Origin: Pandoraea commovens | GTDB lineage: Bacteria; Pseudomonadota; Gammaproteobacteria; Burkholderiales; Burkholderiaceae | Reading direction: 5' to 3' | Length of the DNA: 64,000 bases | NCBI RefSeq assembly: GCF_902459615.1 | Contig: NZ_CABPSA010000007.1 | Coordinates: forward strand, 248,001-312,000 | In this document: positions 34,793-43,004 of the stretch, one piece after another | Position numbering within the stretch: position 1 is the stretch's first letter | Layout of the letters: each line of letters begins with the position of its first letter | The notes under the pieces: model-generated | Seen by the model: the letters and a program-made list of their open reading frames with translations, nothing else | What the model was told of the DNA's origin: nothing | Databases searched by the model: none | Program-made: the position numbers and the translations under genes

Positions 34793-35308
34793 TCAGGCGG
34801 AGACCGCTTGCGCGACCATGCCGACGCGGTGGAAACCGCGTGCGAAATAGATCAGGCCGTCGAGCGCCGCAGCCGAGCGCGCCGCCTTCACTTCACAGAA
34901 GAAGACCGTGTGCGTGCCAACTTCGGTGATCGACGACACTTCGCAGTCGAGCACGCTCACCGCACCTTGCAGCGCCGGCGCGCCGGTGTGCAGGGTGTCC
35001 CAGTCGCCGCTGGCGAAACGCGTTTCGATCGACAGATCCTTCGTCGCAAACTGCATGGCGATGTCGCGCTGGTCGGCCGACAGCACGTTCACGCACAGGC
35101 GTGCGTTCTCGCGCATCACGGCGTTGTTGCGGCTCGCCCGGTTGATGCAGACGAGCAGCGTGGGCGGATCGTCGGTGACGGCGCACACGGCAGAGGCGGT
35201 GCATCCGGCCAGCCCGCCAGGGCCGTCGGTGGTGATGACGTTGACGGCCGCACCCAGGCCAGCCATCGCTTCGCGGAAGATCGATTTGTCCACCGTGCTC
35301 TTGTCCAT
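34793..35308 (-). CDS. Flavin reductase (RutF/HpaC-like), FMNH2 supplier
   Basis: About 171 aa NAD(P)H:flavin reductase. Family segments: FREAMAGLGAAVNVITTDGPGGLAGCTASAVCAVTDDPPTLLVCINRAS, LCVNVLSADQRDIAMQFA, VLDCEVSSITEVGTHTVFFCEVKA. Start at 35308 is set by a GAGGTGAAGG ribosome site. It lies 55 bases downstream of the LLM monooxygenase, its natural partner: it reduces FMN with NAD(P)H and releases it to the monooxygenase. Confidence 0.9.
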   Translation of the reverse strand: MDKSTVDKSIFREAMAGLGAAVNVITTDGPGGLAGCTASAVCAVTDDPPTLLVCINRASRNNAVMRENARLCVNVLSADQRDIAMQFATKDLSIETRFASGDWDTLHTGAPALQGAVSVLDCEVSSITEVGTHTVFFCEVKAARSAAALDGLIYFARGFHRVGMVAQAVSA

Positions 35309-35363
35309 TTCCTTCACCTCGTTCAATACGTGCCTACGTGACGGTTCGCTTTCACGGGGACGC

Positions 35364-36728
35364 TTACTTCGCGCCCGAGCGGTACTGCGCAGCGCTGTGC
35401 GTCTGCGGCAGACGGTCATGACCGAAGAGCTTCTTGCGGTACGTGCCGTCGCCGTACGAGGTCTTGTACGCGCCACGCTCCTGCAACAGCGGCACCACGA
35501 GGTCGATCACGTCTTCGAAGCACTCCGGCACGACGGTGCGCGAGAGGTTGAAGCCGTCGATACCCGTTGCCTCGCTCCACGCCATCATCTGGTCGGCAAT
35601 GGTCTGAGCCGAGCCGATCCACGGCGTCTGGCGACTGCCGAGCACCATCTGTTCGAGCAGCTTGCGACGCGTCCATTGCGGACCGGCGGCGCGCGTCATG
35701 GCCGTGACGTTCGACACGATGGCCTGGCTCTTGCCGGTATCGATCGGCTCGTCGATGTCGTACTTGGCGAAGTCGATGCCCAGCGACGCAGCTGCATGTG
35801 CGAGAGCGCCTTCCGAGCTGACGTAACGACGATACTCCTCGAACTTCTCTTTTGCCTCAGCGTCGGTGCGGCCGACGATGGGCGTCGCGCCCATGAAGAC
35901 CTTGACGTCGCTCGCTTGGCGGCCGTACTTCACAGCCTCGGCGCGGATCGTGTCGACGATCTCCTTCACGCCGTCCATCTTCTGGCCGTTCACGAAGACG
36001 CACTCGGCGTGAGTGGCCGCGAACTGGCAACCGCGCGGCGACGAACCGGCCTGATACAGCACTGGCGTGCGTTGCGGCGACGGGGCGCTCAGGTGCATCG
36101 CGTCGACCTTGTATTGCTTGCCGTGGTGATGGATCACGCGCACCTTCGACGGATCGGCGTAGACGCCCCCTGCGCGGTCGGCCAGCACGGCGTCGTCGTC
36201 CCAACTGCCTTCCCACAGCTTGTAGACGAGCGACATGTACTCGTCTGCCAGGTCGTAGCGGTCGTCGTGCGCGATCTGTCCTTCGATGCCGATGGCGCGC
36301 GCAGCGCTATCGAGATAGCCCGTCACGATGTTCCAGCCGATACGCCCGCCCGTCAGGTGATCGAGCGTCGACATGCGGCGCGCGAACAGGAACGGCTGCT
36401 CGTAGGTCAGGTTGGCCGTGACACCGAAGCCGAGGTGTTGCGTGGCGGCAGCCATGGCCGGAATCAACATGAGCGGATCGTTGACCGGGACTTGCACGGC
36501 GTTGCGCAGCGCGGCGTCAGCGTTGCCGCCATAGACGTCATACACGCCGACCACGTCGGCGAAGAACATCCCGTCGAAGAGCCCCTTCTCCAGCTTCTTC
36601 GCGTAGTCGACCCAGTATTGCAACTCGCTGTAGCGCGTGGATTGATCGCGGGGATGCGTCCACAGACCTTGCTGGATATGACCCACGCAGTTCATCTCGA
36701 AGGCGTTCAGTCGAATTTCACGGGGCAT
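35364..36728 (-). CDS. FMNH2-dependent monooxygenase of the NtaA/SnaA/DszA (bacterial luciferase-like) family
   Basis: About 454 aa TIM-barrel LLM-class enzyme. Family marks: NCVGHIQQGLWTHP, LFDGMFFADVVGVYDVYGG, HLGFGVTANLTYEQPFLFARRMSTLDHLTGGRIGWNIVTGYLDSAARAIG, LYQAGSSPRGCQFAATHAECVFV and GTPQTIADQ-like GSAQTIADQMMAWSEATGIDGFNL. Members oxidise aminopolycarboxylates, sulfones, dibenzothiophene products or heterocycles, using FMNH2 and O2. The start at 36728 has AAGGAGTC. It heads a minus-strand array with its flavin reductase and is divergent from an XRE-cupin regulator. Confidence 0.9.
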   Translation of the reverse strand: MPREIRLNAFEMNCVGHIQQGLWTHPRDQSTRYSELQYWVDYAKKLEKGLFDGMFFADVVGVYDVYGGNADAALRNAVQVPVNDPLMLIPAMAAATQHLGFGVTANLTYEQPFLFARRMSTLDHLTGGRIGWNIVTGYLDSAARAIGIEGQIAHDDRYDLADEYMSLVYKLWEGSWDDDAVLADRAGGVYADPSKVRVIHHHGKQYKVDAMHLSAPSPQRTPVLYQAGSSPRGCQFAATHAECVFVNGQKMDGVKEIVDTIRAEAVKYGRQASDVKVFMGATPIVGRTDAEAKEKFEEYRRYVSSEGALAHAAASLGIDFAKYDIDEPIDTGKSQAIVSNVTAMTRAAGPQWTRRKLLEQMVLGSRQTPWIGSAQTIADQMMAWSEATGIDGFNLSRTVVPECFEDVIDLVVPLLQERGAYKTSYGDGTYRKKLFGHDRLPQTHSAAQYRSGAK

Positions 36729-36913
36729 GTTGACTCCTTGTCTGCAACAAATTAGGGGCGGGACCAATGCGGTTCGATCCGTTGTTGCCGTTTACTATAG
36801 TAGACGTTTGACTACGATCAAAAATATTTCAGATGGGGGTAAACGCTAAATTTCCGGGTCGTGATAGAGGTGACTTGTATAATTTCGCAACCCGAAACCC
36901 TTGGAATCTCTGC
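36729..36913. promoter_or_regulatory. Divergent promoter region of LLM monooxygenase and XRE-cupin genes
   Basis: AT-rich 185-base gap. It holds the perfect palindrome TACTATAGTA (36793-36802) and, next to it, GTAG and CTAC arms eight bases apart (36801-36816 region). These are candidate operator elements for the XRE-cupin regulator. Confidence 0.45.
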
Positions 36914-37480
36914 ATGACTCCCCCGATGGTGGACCCGACGCCCGCGATTTCGCATCGCATTCGTATCGAGCGCGAATCCCGCGGCTGGTCGTTAGGCGAT
37001 CTGGCTGAGCGCTCCGGTGTCTCGAAGGCGATGATCAGCAAGATCGAACGTGGCGCTGCCAGCCCGACGGCTGCACTGCTCGGTCGTCTCTCGGGCGCAT
37101 TCGGTCTGCAACTGTCGATGCTGCTTTCGCTCGCCGAACAATCCGGAGAGCGTTTGAGCCGCGAAGCCGAGCAACTGGTCTGGCAGGACCCGGAGACGGG
37201 CTATCTGCGCCGCGCCGTGTCACCGCGCAATGGCGGCATGCTGGAGTTGCTGGAAGTGACGTTGCCGCCGGGCGTGAACGTGTCGTATCCGTCGTCGGCC
37301 TTCACGTTTCAGCATCAGCAGATCTGGGTGCGCAAGGGAACGCTCACGTTCGAGGAAGGCGAGTTGACGTATGAACTCAAGGAAGGCGACTGCCTTCAGC
37401 TCGGGCCGCCCGCACCGTGCACGTTCCTCAACGCAGGCAAACAACCTTGCGTCTACGTTGTGGCACTGGTGCGTCGTTAA
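36914..37480 (+). CDS. XRE-family regulator with C-terminal cupin
   Basis: About 188 aa. Residues 12-65 are a lambda-repressor-like helix-turn-helix (ISHRIRIERESRGWSLGDLAERSGVSKAMISKIERGAASPTAALLGRLSGAFGLQL) and the C-terminal half is a cupin (EVTLPPGVNVSYPSSAFTFQHQQIWVRKGTLTFEEGELTYELKEGDCLQLGPPAPCTF). ATG 36914 is chosen over 36833 because the homology starts there. It is divergent from the flavin-monooxygenase array and probably controls it; the racemase gene follows 44 bases later. Confidence 0.88.
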   Translation: MTPPMVDPTPAISHRIRIERESRGWSLGDLAERSGVSKAMISKIERGAASPTAALLGRLSGAFGLQLSMLLSLAEQSGERLSREAEQLVWQDPETGYLRRAVSPRNGGMLELLEVTLPPGVNVSYPSSAFTFQHQQIWVRKGTLTFEEGELTYELKEGDCLQLGPPAPCTFLNAGKQPCVYVVALVRR

Positions 37481-37524
37481 GCCCACACTCAGCGGACATC
37501 GTCTTAACCGAACAAGGAATATTC

Positions 37525-38226
37525 ATGCGCACTATCGGCTTGATCGGCGGCATGAGCTGGCAATCCAGCGTGGAGTACTACCGCATCGTCAACGAGGCGG
37601 TGCAGGCGAGGCTCGGCCCGCTGCGCTCAGCGCAGACACTGATGTTCAGCGTGGATTTCGGTCCGATTGAGCGTGCCCAGCATGAGGGACGCTGGGATGA
37701 CGCCGGTGTGATGTTGCGCGACGCGGCGATGCGTCTGGAAGCAGGCGGCGCGGACTGTGTGGTGCTGTGCACGAACACGATGCACAAGCTGGCGAACTAC
37801 ATCGAAGACGCGGTCTCGATCCCGCTCATCCACGTGGCCGATCCAGTCGGACATGCCGCAAAGGCACGTGAGATTACCTGCGTCGGCCTGCTAGGGACCG
37901 CGTTCACGATGGAGCAGGATTTCATCAAGTCACGGCTGCAGCAGAAGTTCGGACTCGACGTGCTGGTGCCGGACAGCGACGACCGCGCCGCCGTGCATCG
38001 TGTGATCTACGACGAACTTTGCGTGGGCATCGTCAGCGACGCGTCGCGCGCCGTCTATCTGGACGTGATGCAACGGCTCGCCGCACGCGGCGCACAAGCC
38101 ATCATCCTCGGCTGCACCGAGATTTCGCTGCTAGTGAAGCCGGAACACACCGACCTGCTGCTGTTCGACACCACCGAATTACACGCGATGGCAGCGGTCG
38201 ACTTCGCGCTCGACGCCGTCGCCTGA
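37525..38226 (+). CDS. Aspartate/glutamate racemase family protein
   Basis: About 233 aa cofactor-independent racemase fold. Both catalytic cysteines are visible: the first in CVVLCTNTMHK and the second in AIILGCTEISLLV; the N-terminus IGLIGGMSWQSSVEYYRIVNEAV is typical of the Asp racemase branch (YgeA/RacX-like). An AAGGAAT ribosome site precedes ATG 37525. Beside the XRE-cupin gene and opposite the amidohydrolase-containing array, it may racemise an amino acid released there; broad-specificity racemases are equally possible. Confidence 0.88.
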   Translation: MRTIGLIGGMSWQSSVEYYRIVNEAVQARLGPLRSAQTLMFSVDFGPIERAQHEGRWDDAGVMLRDAAMRLEAGGADCVVLCTNTMHKLANYIEDAVSIPLIHVADPVGHAAKAREITCVGLLGTAFTMEQDFIKSRLQQKFGLDVLVPDSDDRAAVHRVIYDELCVGIVSDASRAVYLDVMQRLAARGAQAIILGCTEISLLVKPEHTDLLLFDTTELHAMAAVDFALDAVA

Positions 38227-38235
38227 CATTGCAAC

Positions 38236-38268
38236 GGGAGAGCGTCGAATCGATGTCGACGCCCTCCC
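38236..38268. terminator. Hairpin between convergent racemase and membrane-protein genes
   Basis: 13-base arms GGGAGAGCGTCGA (38236-38248) and TCGACGCCCTCCC (38256-38268), one mismatch, 7-base loop, located between the two stop codons. There is no T-run; a probable bidirectional terminator. Confidence 0.6.
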
Positions 38269-38290
38269 ACGCGTTCCGTCACGTTGTCGC

Positions 38291-38785
38291 TTACGCGCGG
38301 CTACGTTGCGAACGAAGCCACAGGAATTGCACGATCGAGCCGAGCACGAAGATGCCCAGCCAAGCGCCGAGTGCGCCGCGCACGAGCGGCGACTCCGGAC
38401 CGCTCGCGAGCGGATGGCTCGCAGGCAGTCTCGTCAGCGTCTCATTGATCCCCGGCACCAGCAGCAAAAAGAAGCTGAACCCGAAAGCGAACTGGGAGAA
38501 GTACGGGCGCACACGTCCCAGAAAATCGATCTTCGGGATGAGCAAACCACCCAGCGTCGCGAGCAACGCCAGAATGCCCAGCGCATGGCCGACGTTGAAT
38601 CCACCCGTGCTCGATAGCCCGAACGACGTGAGCACCGAGATCAACATTCCGACGAGATAAAGCTGGCCGGAGCGATTGGCCGGATCGATCTTTCGATAGC
38701 GAACGAAGCTGGAGATGCCCGCTGCGAACGTCACGACACTGATGGCGGTATGCACCGCGCCCAAGGTGGAAATAGGATGAGGCAT
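38291..38785 (-). CDS. Hypothetical four-helix membrane protein
   Basis: 164 aa with four hydrophobic segments: AVHTAISVVTFAAGISSFV, LYLVGMLISVLTSFGLSS, ALGILALLATLGGLLIP and FAFGFSFFLLLVPGI, plus a fifth near LGIFVLGSIVQFLWL. I do not recognise the family with certainty; the pattern resembles small DUF2306-like membrane proteins. It is preceded by an operator shared with the TetR gene just upstream, so it is probably the TetR-regulated target. Confidence 0.75.
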   Translation of the reverse strand: MPHPISTLGAVHTAISVVTFAAGISSFVRYRKIDPANRSGQLYLVGMLISVLTSFGLSSTGGFNVGHALGILALLATLGGLLIPKIDFLGRVRPYFSQFAFGFSFFLLLVPGINETLTRLPASHPLASGPESPLVRGALGAWLGIFVLGSIVQFLWLRSQRSRA

Positions 38786-38805
38786 GGAGGGGACTCCTTC
38801 GACCG

Positions 38806-38820
38806 ACTAGTTGGTTGGTT
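38806..38820. promoter_or_regulatory. TetR operator copy 1
   Basis: ACTAGTTGGTTGGTT, 20 bases upstream of the membrane-protein start. With its left flank it reads ACCGACTAGTTGGT, a near-perfect palindrome centred on CTAG. The same 15 bases recur upstream of the TetR gene. Confidence 0.75.
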
Positions 38821-38907
38821 TGACACTTCAAAAAGTGGGCGCAATTGCGCCCTTATCTGCATGCTCGTCCGAACGATGTTCAGTCGGTCGGCGTCATTTC
38901 TTCAAAC

Positions 38908-39495
38908 TCACTTCTTCGAACTCAAGCGACTGATCGCCACTTGTGCAATCGCCTGAAACGAATCCGCGCTTCCCAATGCCCGCGCCGTCAACATCGCGCC
39001 GTGCACCGTGGACATGAACGCCTGCGCCTCGACCAGCGCGCTGCCGTTCAACCGGAACTGCCCCTTCTCCACACCGGCTTCAAGCACCGATGCAAGCCAT
39101 GCCGTCAGATCGTCGAAATAGCGACGCACCTCGTCGGCGATCTCCGTCGGGATCATCGGCAATTCCGCCGCCAGCATGGCGCAGATGCACATGGGCATCG
39201 AACCGTCGCGAATGCACTCCGCCCAGTAATTCGTGTAGGCAGTGAGACGCGCCGTCGGATCGGCCACATGCCGATCGAGCGCCGCCAGCCCGTCGCGCGC
39301 CTGCTCGCGATGCCGCTTGACCACCGTCAGCACCAGATCTGCTTTGCTGGGGAAGTGGTGGTGAATGCTGGCCTTGCCGATATTCACCCGCTCGGACAGA
39401 TCGGCGTAGCTAAACCCGTGATAACCGCCCGCCGCCAGCAGTTGCTTCGTGTGCTCTGCGATTTCGGTCGCCCGGGGAGACAGCTCGACGCTCAT
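38908..39495 (-). CDS. TetR family transcriptional regulator
   Basis: About 195 aa. N-terminal helix-turn-helix AEHTKQLLAAGGYHGFSYADLSERVNIGKASIHHHFPSKADLVLTVVKRHREQ, then a ligand-binding domain with cysteines in MPMCICAMLAAELPMIP, similar to the AcuR/NemR-like group that often senses electrophiles. The start at 39495 is chosen by homology. It is upstream of the membrane-protein gene on the same strand; the 15-base operator in front of both suggests autoregulation. Confidence 0.9.
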   Translation of the reverse strand: MSVELSPRATEIAEHTKQLLAAGGYHGFSYADLSERVNIGKASIHHHFPSKADLVLTVVKRHREQARDGLAALDRHVADPTARLTAYTNYWAECIRDGSMPMCICAMLAAELPMIPTEIADEVRRYFDDLTAWLASVLEAGVEKGQFRLNGSALVEAQAFMSTVHGAMLTARALGSADSFQAIAQVAISRLSSKK

Positions 39496-39584
39496 AGTCC
39501 TTAACTCGATTAGACGAAATGGCGTGAAGCCGTGCCTCACGCGCGGGTTTGACGCCGGTGACGGCGTCCAATGGCAGCCAATCT

Positions 39585-39599
39585 ACTAGTTGGTTGGTT
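39585..39599. promoter_or_regulatory. TetR operator copy 2
   Basis: An identical ACTAGTTGGTTGGTT lies 90 bases upstream of the TetR start, in the same orientation as copy 1. Likely autoregulatory site. Confidence 0.75.
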
Positions 39600-39683
39600 G
39601 CGCGTCAAGTGCCCCCCCGATCGTGCGTCGCCATACGTTGTGCGGCTTGCTTGACTCATGGTGCCTGAATCATGCGGCTAAAC

Positions 39684-41018
39684 TCACGCGCCATATACCA
39701 GCCGCTCGAAGAGATCCTCCCCGCCCATCTGCCCGCCCTTGAGCAGAATCTCCATGCCGTCGAACGACGGCACATCGCTTTTCAGACGACACAGCGGCGC
39801 ACCCGGCGCGAGTGCCCCGGCATGCGTCAGTCCCCAGGCATCGAGCGCCCGCATGCCGTGGCTGGACGTATCTCCTCCCGCAATGCCCATGCGCGACACC
39901 GGCACTTCGCGCAGCACTTGTGCGAGCAATCGTCCTCCGGCTTGCGCGAGCCGTAGCGCGTTGATCGTGCCCTCGTTCGCCGTCGCCCCCTGAGAAGGGA
40001 CGGTGCACGCCAGCGTATGACGCCCAGCTCGGAGATGTTTCACGAGCGCTGAGGCCGCCGACGCGCAGTATTGCCCATCCGCTTGCGTCAATCGCACGGC
40101 ATCGAGACGCACGATCTCGAACGACTTTGCTGCGGCCACTTGTGCTGCGGTCACGGGCGAAAGACTCCCCGCCAACACCAGCACCGGCCCGCAAGCCGCC
40201 GCGACACCCGTCGACGTCACCGTCGCGCGTTGCGGCATGGCGCTCGCTAGCGCCTGCGTTACGCTGCTCGGGCCGACGGCCAGTAGCGGCGCGTGTTCGG
40301 CCGCCGTCCAAAGCTGCGCCCCGATTTCACCCAAGTCGCTTTGTCGCGCGACATCCCACAGCACGTGTCTCACGCCTGCTTCGCGCAACGCGAGCAAGCG
40401 CGCGGACGACGCGTGCGTGGCATCGGCGTCATAGCTCGTCCACGGAATCAGCCCGATGCCTTCCAGTCCCTGCCCCGCAAGATGCCGCCGCAAATCCGCT
40501 TCGCTCATCGGGGTGACCGGGTGGCGACTCATCGTCGGATGCCGGTCGATGCGGAATACGTCGCCACCCGCGCCAGCCGCTGCAAAGAGATTGCCGAACA
40601 GACAGAAGCGTTGCAGGTTCGGCTGACCGCCGACGATCGCCACCCACGGGCTGGGCATTGCCGCAGACAGCAGCCGCACGGCCTCTCCAATGCTGCCGAC
40701 GTCCGGCGCGCTGTCGAACGTCGAACAGGTCTTGTAGTGCAGCACGCGCGGTTGAAGGCGTCGCGCGAGGTCGGCCACCGGCGCGAGTTCGTCGCGCATT
40801 TGCATCGGCGCCAGCGAGCGTGCGATGCCCGCGATGCCCAGACAGTCGATCTCGCCCAGCGAGGCCAGACGCGCCTCGGTCGGCGGCGCGAGCAACAACA
40901 TGCTGCGCAATCCCGCTTGCGCAGCGGTCGCGAGCGTGTCCGTCGCACCGGTGAAATCGTCGCCGTAATAGAGCAGATGCGGACGATGCCGTTCGGTCGC
41001 TTTCGATTCGATGACCAT
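39684..41018 (-). CDS. DUF1537 acid sugar kinase (3-oxo-isoapionate kinase-like)
   Basis: 444 aa two-domain kinase: N-terminal LLYYGDDFTGATDTLATAAQAG substrate motif and C-terminal ATP-binding part RMGIAGGDTSSHGMRALD and LCRLKSDVPSFDGMEILLKGGQMGGEDLF. It is clearly a different branch from the DtnK-like kinase at 19.4-20.7 kb. DUF1537 kinases next to RuBisCO-like proteins phosphorylate 3-oxo-isoapionate (OiaK) before decarboxylation; the immediate upstream RuBisCO-like gene (13 bases) supports this. It is the last gene of the six-gene operon. Confidence 0.83.
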   Translation of the reverse strand: MVIESKATERHRPHLLYYGDDFTGATDTLATAAQAGLRSMLLLAPPTEARLASLGEIDCLGIAGIARSLAPMQMRDELAPVADLARRLQPRVLHYKTCSTFDSAPDVGSIGEAVRLLSAAMPSPWVAIVGGQPNLQRFCLFGNLFAAAGAGGDVFRIDRHPTMSRHPVTPMSEADLRRHLAGQGLEGIGLIPWTSYDADATHASSARLLALREAGVRHVLWDVARQSDLGEIGAQLWTAAEHAPLLAVGPSSVTQALASAMPQRATVTSTGVAAACGPVLVLAGSLSPVTAAQVAAAKSFEIVRLDAVRLTQADGQYCASAASALVKHLRAGRHTLACTVPSQGATANEGTINALRLAQAGGRLLAQVLREVPVSRMGIAGGDTSSHGMRALDAWGLTHAGALAPGAPLCRLKSDVPSFDGMEILLKGGQMGGEDLFERLVYGA

Positions 41019-41031
41019 GTCGTCCTACCGA

Positions 41032-42306
41032 TCAGCGACCGAAGAAGCGCAACGCCGACGCGAGCGGCGACGACTGCTTCGCGGCGTCCTCAAGGCTGTG
41101 CCCCTCGCGAACGGCTCGCCATGCATCGCGCAGGCTTTGCACGCCCGCCGCAGGACCTTCCGGGTGCGCCAGAATGCCGCCGCCCGCCATGAACAACAGA
41201 TCGTCGCGCCCCACCGCGCGCCAGGTCGCCGGGACGGTGCCCGCCCACTGCCCCGAGGAAAACGCGGGCATAACGATGTCCGCCTCACCAGCGGCGTTGC
41301 CCTCGGCCAACGGCCGGTAGCAGTCGTGCGCCGACTCGATGACCTCCTCGTCGGCTTGCGCAAACTTGCCTTGCAGACCGTGCACGTGCATGTGATCGAC
41401 GCCCGCGAGTCGCCAGAGCGTCTGGTACGCCTGAAAGCCGATGCCGAGCAGCGGGTCGCGCGACATCGCGCCGTAGCCGTTGCGATGTGCGTGGATCGCG
41501 AGGTCGGTGTGACGCCGCAACGTCTGCACCGCGGAAAAGCCGCACCAGTTCAGGCTCACCATCACGCAGTTGCCGCCCTCTCGCTTCACGAGATCGGCGT
41601 GGCGACGCATCGCATCCGTCTCGTCGGTGATGTTGAACGCCACCATGACCTGTTTGCCGGTGCGCTCACGATGTTCGCGCACAGCAGCCATTACCGCCGG
41701 TACGCGCTTGGCGAGCGGCGCATGCACCGGGTCGGCGCAGACCTCGTCGTCCTTGATGAAATCGACGCCTGCCGCGCACAGGCGCGCCACCAGCGCGGCC
41801 GTATCCTCGGCGCTCATGCCGACGTTCGGCTTGAGAATCGTGCCGACCAGCGCGCCGCTCGACACGCCCGTTGCCGCACGCGTGCCTGCGATGCCATAGC
41901 GCGGGTATTCGAACTGCTCGCGATACGCTGCAGGCAGCGAAACGCGCTCCAGCCGCATGCCGGTGACTTCGCCCAAATCGTAAAGATTACCCGCGAGCGT
42001 GGCCGCCAGCGTCGGCAGGTTCGCGCCGACGTTATCCGTCGGGAATGCGATGCGCACACGCGCACGGTGCCACGGGCCGCGAATGCCCTTGCGTTCGAGA
42101 TAGGCGTTGGGCAGCGACGCCGTCGCGACCTCGCCCACCGTCTCGACCGACTCGACGATGGCGCGCGCGCGCTCGCGCAGCGCATCGGTCTCGCCCTCCA
42201 CTCGCGTGAACGTGCCGCACGACTGCTCGCCTGCCATCACTTCGGCAACCGCGCGCGGATCGAGTGGCGTCTCAATCAGATAGGTCGCATTCAGCATCGG
42301 ACTCAT
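41032..42306 (-). CDS. RuBisCO-like protein (OiaC/OiaX-type candidate)
   Basis: 424 aa form IV RuBisCO-like protein. The metal-binding carbamate lysine and acidic pair are kept in GVDFIKDDEV (Lys185, Asp187, Glu188), the loop Lys is in TILKPNVG (Lys159), and HAHRNGYGAM and MPAFSSGQW match other active-site segments. The second lysine of the classical KPK motif is Asn, so it is not a carbon-fixing RuBisCO. With a DUF1537 kinase it probably acts on an oxo-sugar-acid phosphate, as decarboxylase or transcarboxylase/hydrolase. Its ATG overlaps the VOC gene's stop by four bases. Confidence 0.85.
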   Translation of the reverse strand: MSPMLNATYLIETPLDPRAVAEVMAGEQSCGTFTRVEGETDALRERARAIVESVETVGEVATASLPNAYLERKGIRGPWHRARVRIAFPTDNVGANLPTLAATLAGNLYDLGEVTGMRLERVSLPAAYREQFEYPRYGIAGTRAATGVSSGALVGTILKPNVGMSAEDTAALVARLCAAGVDFIKDDEVCADPVHAPLAKRVPAVMAAVREHRERTGKQVMVAFNITDETDAMRRHADLVKREGGNCVMVSLNWCGFSAVQTLRRHTDLAIHAHRNGYGAMSRDPLLGIGFQAYQTLWRLAGVDHMHVHGLQGKFAQADEEVIESAHDCYRPLAEGNAAGEADIVMPAFSSGQWAGTVPATWRAVGRDDLLFMAGGGILAHPEGPAAGVQSLRDAWRAVREGHSLEDAAKQSSPLASALRFFGR

Positions 42307-42857
42307 AGCTTCGACAGATCAGGAAAGACACGCACCGGGTCACGGCCATCCCAATCGGCAGCCGCCTCGCGAATCATGCGAAAGAGTGTGCCCTTCGGGC
42401 CAGCCACTTCCGACAGCTCGATGGTCGTTCCCGGATGACACCCCGGGTCCGCGTCGCGATCTTCGAAGTAGACGAAGCGTCCGTTCTCGCCCACTTCGCC
42501 GCTCATGCAGACCTTGAAGCCTGCCGCCTGCGCGCGCGCCAGATCCTCGTCGAAGTTGTCCGTCCAGTACGCCACGTGCTGCGCGCCGGTGCGCCCGGCG
42601 CTGAGGAAGTCGCGATACATCGACGGTACGTCGTTGCGAATTTGCAGCAGCTCGATCTGGAGGCCGCCCGCATTGGCGAGCGCGACCGAATTGTGTGGTT
42701 CGAACGACTCGCCGCGATAGGTGTAGTTACGGATCGGCACCTTGGGGTTGTAGTACCAGGGGCCGACACCGAGAACGTCGGACCAGTAGGTCATTGCCGC
42801 CTCGATATCGGGCACGAGGTATGCCACCTGACGAATCTCGCCGAAGAATCTGCTCAT
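42303..42857 (-). CDS. VOC-family (glyoxalase/dioxygenase-fold) protein
   Basis: About 184 aa. Begins FFGEIRQVAYLVPDIEAAMTYWSDVLGVGPWYY, the typical first beta-alpha-beta unit with His/Gln metal-site position at RQVAY; the second unit includes GAQHVAYWTDNFDEDLARAQAAGFKVCMSGEVG and a Glu in TTIELSE. VOC proteins can be lyases, epimerases or isomerases. Coupling by a four-base overlap to the RuBisCO-like gene suggests it acts on the same carbon skeleton. Its reaction is unassigned and not part of the known isoapionate pathway. Confidence 0.83.
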   Translation of the reverse strand: MSRFFGEIRQVAYLVPDIEAAMTYWSDVLGVGPWYYNPKVPIRNYTYRGESFEPHNSVALANAGGLQIELLQIRNDVPSMYRDFLSAGRTGAQHVAYWTDNFDEDLARAQAAGFKVCMSGEVGENGRFVYFEDRDADPGCHPGTTIELSEVAGPKGTLFRMIREAAADWDGRDPVRVFPDLSKL

Positions 42858-43004
42858 GGGTCGTCCCTTGTTCTTTGCTGTGACGTTCGTGTTGCGTGCG
42901 TCACCGCGCGTGCGAGGACCTTCCTCGCTCACCGGATTCGCGATTGTGTTGAATGTGTTTTTGTGTGACAGCCGAGTGGGCTGCGTTCCTTTGTGTGCTG
43001 CTGC

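Noticed and set aside
41032-42306. Possible carbon-fixing RuBisCO
   Set aside because: The classical KPK motif is KPN, the length is 424 residues and neighbours are a DUF1537 kinase and TRAP transporter; there is no phosphoribulokinase or small subunit. It is a RuBisCO-like protein.
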